64,000 bases of DNA. Origin: Glossina fuscipes (lineage: Eukaryota; Arthropoda; Insecta; Diptera; Glossinidae). The position numbers were made by a program, and so were the translations under genes. This document shows positions 61,401 through 64,000 of this stretch, piece after piece. Every line of letters begins with the position of its first letter. The first letter of the stretch is position 1. The stretch is from assembly GCF_014805625.2 (NCBI RefSeq), contig NW_023998471.1:1249263-1313262 (forward strand), in the 5' to 3' direction. A model generated the notes under the pieces. It saw only the letters and a program-made list of their open reading frames with translations. It was not told the DNA's origin and searched no databases.

Positions 61401-61833
61401 TTAATATAATAATTCGCATAAAAAATATTTACAGAGGGCCGGCAGGTTACGACCGAACCCGCAATGGAGTTATAGGAAATAAGGATTTCGATTTAACGTA
61501 TCTGGAGGAGGCGTATACCACCGAACATTGGTTAGTTCGCATTTATCGCGTCAAGAAACCACAAGAGTTCAATAGGTAATTTTTTTCTATATCATCATAT
61601 TATTTATAGCCAAGTTTAATAATAAATAAAAAAAATTTAATAGACCGGCATTAAAATTACGGGAGCGTACAATAGGACCTACAAATTTTCAATCAAGAAA
61701 GGTACGTTTTTTCATAACTTATAAATTGGCTTTTATTATAAATATCTTTTTCTAATTGCAGAATGCTAAACGTAGGAAGGGTTATATTAAGAACCGGCCC
61801 GTCGTTGTAAAAGGCAAAAGAAATCGTAAATAA
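58455..61833 (+). CDS. Stt3B: STT3B, catalytic subunit of oligosaccharyltransferase
   Basis: Six exons: 58455-59831, 59904-60103, 60178-60648, 61435-61575, 61644-61701 and 61762-61833, giving 2319 bases (772 aa). It transfers the dolichol-linked glycan to Asn-X-Ser/Thr in the ER, probably after translocation as in other STT3B proteins. Visible catalytic features: EFDPWFNYR in the first loop (metal-binding Asp), [10 protein letters not shown] with the second acidic motif, [10 protein letters not shown] in the flexible loop, and [16 protein letters not shown], the WWDYG acceptor motif. About 13 membrane helices precede the lumenal domain. It is closer to STT3B than STT3A: the C-terminus extends with [16 protein letters not shown], and the linker between helices ([15 protein letters not shown]) is STT3B-like. 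NNTWNNS is a conserved glycosylation site. Intron 3 (786 bp) carries a family E repeat. It converges on Sec13. Confidence 0.96.
60750..61260. repeat. Dispersed repeat family E in Stt3B intron 3
   Basis: GATTCGATCCGAACCATTTT at 60976 matches 42266, and AGACGAACAGACAGGCTTAG plus a final CCTGTAGCACGTGTGGTGTA block resemble the family E copies inside the transporter pseudogene. It explains why this intron is ten times longer than its neighbours. Confidence 0.65.
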
Positions 61834-62385
61834 ATCATTTTGCATTCAACGCATTTTAATGTAAAGTAAAATCGAACAAAAAAAAATTTTTTGGATGTTT
61901 TTCTTTACTTTTTTTAATTTCGGCATTTGCCTGTGTACCTGTCATTAAAGGGCTATCATTCCAATTTTAACTGCCATTCTGCATCTTTGCCCCCTATCTA
62001 GCGCGGACATGAATTGTGTTAATGTATAATTAAAGCTTAACAGTGGGCTCTGCTAAACTGAGTTTCGGAATATAAAAACCATTAACAACAAGTAATGTAG
62101 AGTCCTTAAAGGACATCTCTTTGCTTCTAAGGTGATTTCTGTTTTTTGTTGTTTGCCAGCAGAAACAATACACTTGTTTATGTGCATACGTATATAAATA
62201 GAGAACAAACCGATTTATTATTTAAACCTAAATAAAAAAAAAAGGTTTATATGGAATCGTGGAAACAAGAAGCAATAAGAAATATACACAGCACTTGTCT
62301 CCTTAGGTTTTCGTTATATTATTGATGTATATAAAGTTCCTTAAATGTTTACAAAAACAAATTCGTGAAAAATTCAGTTTTATTG
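61834..62385. other. Convergent 3' region of Stt3B and Sec13
   Basis: The Stt3B stop codon is part of an AATAAA (61829-61834), and another AATAAA at 62229-62234 may serve its 3' end. No exon is seen between the two stops. Confidence 0.5.
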
Positions 62386-62391
62386 TTTATT
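62379..62391 (-). terminator. Poly(A) signals of Sec13 at the stop codon
   Basis: The minus strand reads TGAATAAAC at the stop (TTTATT on plus at 62386-62391), with a second AATAAA at plus 62379-62384. If the first is used, the 3' UTR would be only about 20-30 bases. Confidence 0.5.
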
Positions 62392-63412
62392 CACAATGTT
62401 CGCTGTTCGAGCTGTTGGCCGCTCGTTGATGAAGCATCCTCATTAATACATGTCCATTGGTTTTCATTATTCTCCTTCCATAAAGAGAGCTTATTATCAC
62501 CCCCAGCGACAGCTAAGATATTACCCGTCATTGACCAACTAACTGACCACACCACATCGTCAAACGTATGAAGAATGGTCGATGTCCACGTGCTTAAATC
62601 TGAACTGTTCCAAATTATTACGTGGCGGTCTTGGGAAGCGGATGCTATTTGCGAACGCGGCAACCCAATGGATGGAGCCCAAGCCACATCACGCACCCAA
62701 TCTGAGTGGGCTTCTAAGCGGTGTTCCTCCACCCAGCGGTCATTATCTTCGTGCCATATTTTGACGCAATTATCACAACCACCGCTAACTAAACGTTTTA
62801 CAGCGGGGCCACGTGCCGTCGAGCTTCGTTGATTAAATGCTGGCTCTGGCACAGTGGAAGGGCACCAAGATACAGCATTGCAACCAATAGTGTGAGCGTT
62901 GGGAATTTTTTTGCAATCCCAAACATCAAACATCGTACTATTGCAATTGAGAATGGAAATACAACCATCTGAACTGCCGCATGCCAATATTAACCCGTAC
63001 TCGGCTGGTGCGAAAGCTACGGAATTAACCGATGAATCATGATTACCATATTCATAACTGAAAAAAAGAAAAAAAAAGTTATTAATACCTATTTATGAAT
63101 TGTAACCTAATAGCATACATACATTTTAGCCCATTCATTTGCCCCGTTCTCCTTCCACACTATAACTTTACGGTCATAGGAGCAAGATGCTAAGATATTA
63201 CCAAATTTCGGGTGAGCCCAAGCAACTTGCCAAACTGGACCCTGATGACCCTTGAGATCAGCAACAATTGTTTGATTGCCGTTTCTAATGTCGAAAATTT
63301 TTACTGAACCATCGCTTGAACAAGTGGCCAAATGCAAGCCATAATAATCCAGAATGGCATTGTGTATCATGTCTTCATGACCGGTATGCACAGTATTAAT
63401 TAAGCTAACCAT
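62391..63412 (-). CDS. Sec13: SEC13, WD40 protein of COPII and the nuclear pore
   Basis: Two exons: 63412-63123 and 63057-62391, 957 bases (318 aa), about human length. Sec13 pairs with Sec31 to form the outer COPII cage at ER exit sites and with the Nup107-160 complex at nuclear pores. The start [19 protein letters not shown] is typical. Six WD blades follow: [78 protein letters not shown], and [10 protein letters not shown] with [13 protein letters not shown]. The seventh blade is donated by Sec31 or Nup145C, as known for the family. Donor AAAT|GTATGT and a pyrimidine-rich acceptor bound a 65-base intron. The stop codon TGA overlaps a minus-strand AATAAA. Confidence 0.96.
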
Positions 63413-64000
63413 TTTTATTATAAATGTTTTAGCTAAACGGAACAAATTGATTTTTGCTCTTTAGATTATTTAGGTCTTCTCTTTGACGTGGACGTTGAAA
63501 AGTGTTGCCAATAAACATAAAAGTATATTGAACTTTTTATAACGAAAAGAAAAATTTGCTTATATTTTAGTTGTTGTGAACGCAGTGTAATAATAATAAT
63601 AAGAGTGGCATCCCTACCATATGCGCTTTGGTGATAAACAGATGTAGATTAATAAGTTTTAAAATTTATTCATATAAATATAAAAAGTAAAGTAATTTAA
63701 CTGCTTATTGCTGAAAGAAAAATTAGAGAAAGGAATATAGAAATTATAATTTGAGTTTATATTACATTTATATTTAATTTCTGTGACACTTAATTTCTAT
63801 GGCATGGCGATGGGTGTAAGTGGAACATAATTGCAGCATAATTAAATTTAATTCTTCTAAATTTTGTATTATATTTTAGTTTATACATATGTTATATTTT
63901 AAGCAAAGTAATATCTCTGCATTTCTGATATTGTATTAAGAGCACTTTAGCTTGACTCGTCGACAGTTGTAGTTCGTGAGTAAACAATTAAAGAAGCTCA
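63413..64000. other. Upstream region of Sec13
   Basis: AT-rich DNA with an AAT run at 63590-63602. No further exon or repeat family was recognised. It should contain the Sec13 promoter. Confidence 0.5.

Overview
The window is nuclear DNA of a higher fly (Brachycera, most likely a calyptrate such as tsetse, house fly or blow fly). The reasons are AT-rich DNA, very short GT-AG introns of about 55-65 bp beside larger ones full of mobile-element debris, fly-like proteins (a FoxQ2 forkhead, a Chk2/loki kinase with an SQ/TQ-rich N-terminus, Ent2-like nucleoside transporters), non-LTR retrotransposons, and short dispersed repeats of the kind common in calyptrate flies. Nothing here is bacterial. The species cannot be fixed from sequence reading alone. 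All exon models below were built by hand from splice sites, reading phase and remembered family sequences.

Left part (1-19.4 kb): a 2.2-kb non-coding segment occurs twice in direct orientation (1-2213 and 17227-19385). It brackets about 15 kb holding an intronless FoxQ2-type forkhead gene (+), an unidentified spliced gene (-), the checkpoint kinase gene lok/Chk2 (+, six coding exons, a 2.6-kb third intron with a 21-bp minisatellite), and a small GC-rich ORF of unknown nature (-).

Middle (19.4-34.4 kb): a 2.6-kb spacer with LINE debris, then Gcn1 (+, about 2644 aa, the ribosome-bound activator of GCN2), Tim17 (-, three exons, mitochondrial import channel), and a ZNF830-type zinc-finger protein (+, two exons) whose intron carries a candidate small antisense gene. 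Gcn1 and Tim17 converge; Tim17 and ZNF830 diverge.

Repeat-rich part (34.4-48 kb): an I-like LINE is split by a younger PHD-finger LINE that itself has an internal deletion. Next comes an equilibrative nucleoside transporter pseudogene with two 1-base deletions, its introns filled with two dispersed repeat families, followed by a degenerate TTAGAATCC minisatellite. An intact tandem copy, an Ent2-like transporter gene of 461 codons with nine coding exons, occupies 48.0-56.6 kb on the minus strand.

Right part (56.6-64 kb): Stt3B (+, six exons, catalytic subunit of oligosaccharyltransferase) lies head-to-head with the transporter and converges on Sec13 (-, two exons, COPII coat and nuclear pore). 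Stt3B and Sec13 both serve the early secretory pathway, but nothing in the sequence shows co-regulation. I see no CRISPR array, operon, tRNA or rRNA gene. The most interesting leads are the direct duplication around FoxQ2 and lok, the decaying tandem transporter copy, the nested antisense gene, and two coding-like blocks that I cannot assign.
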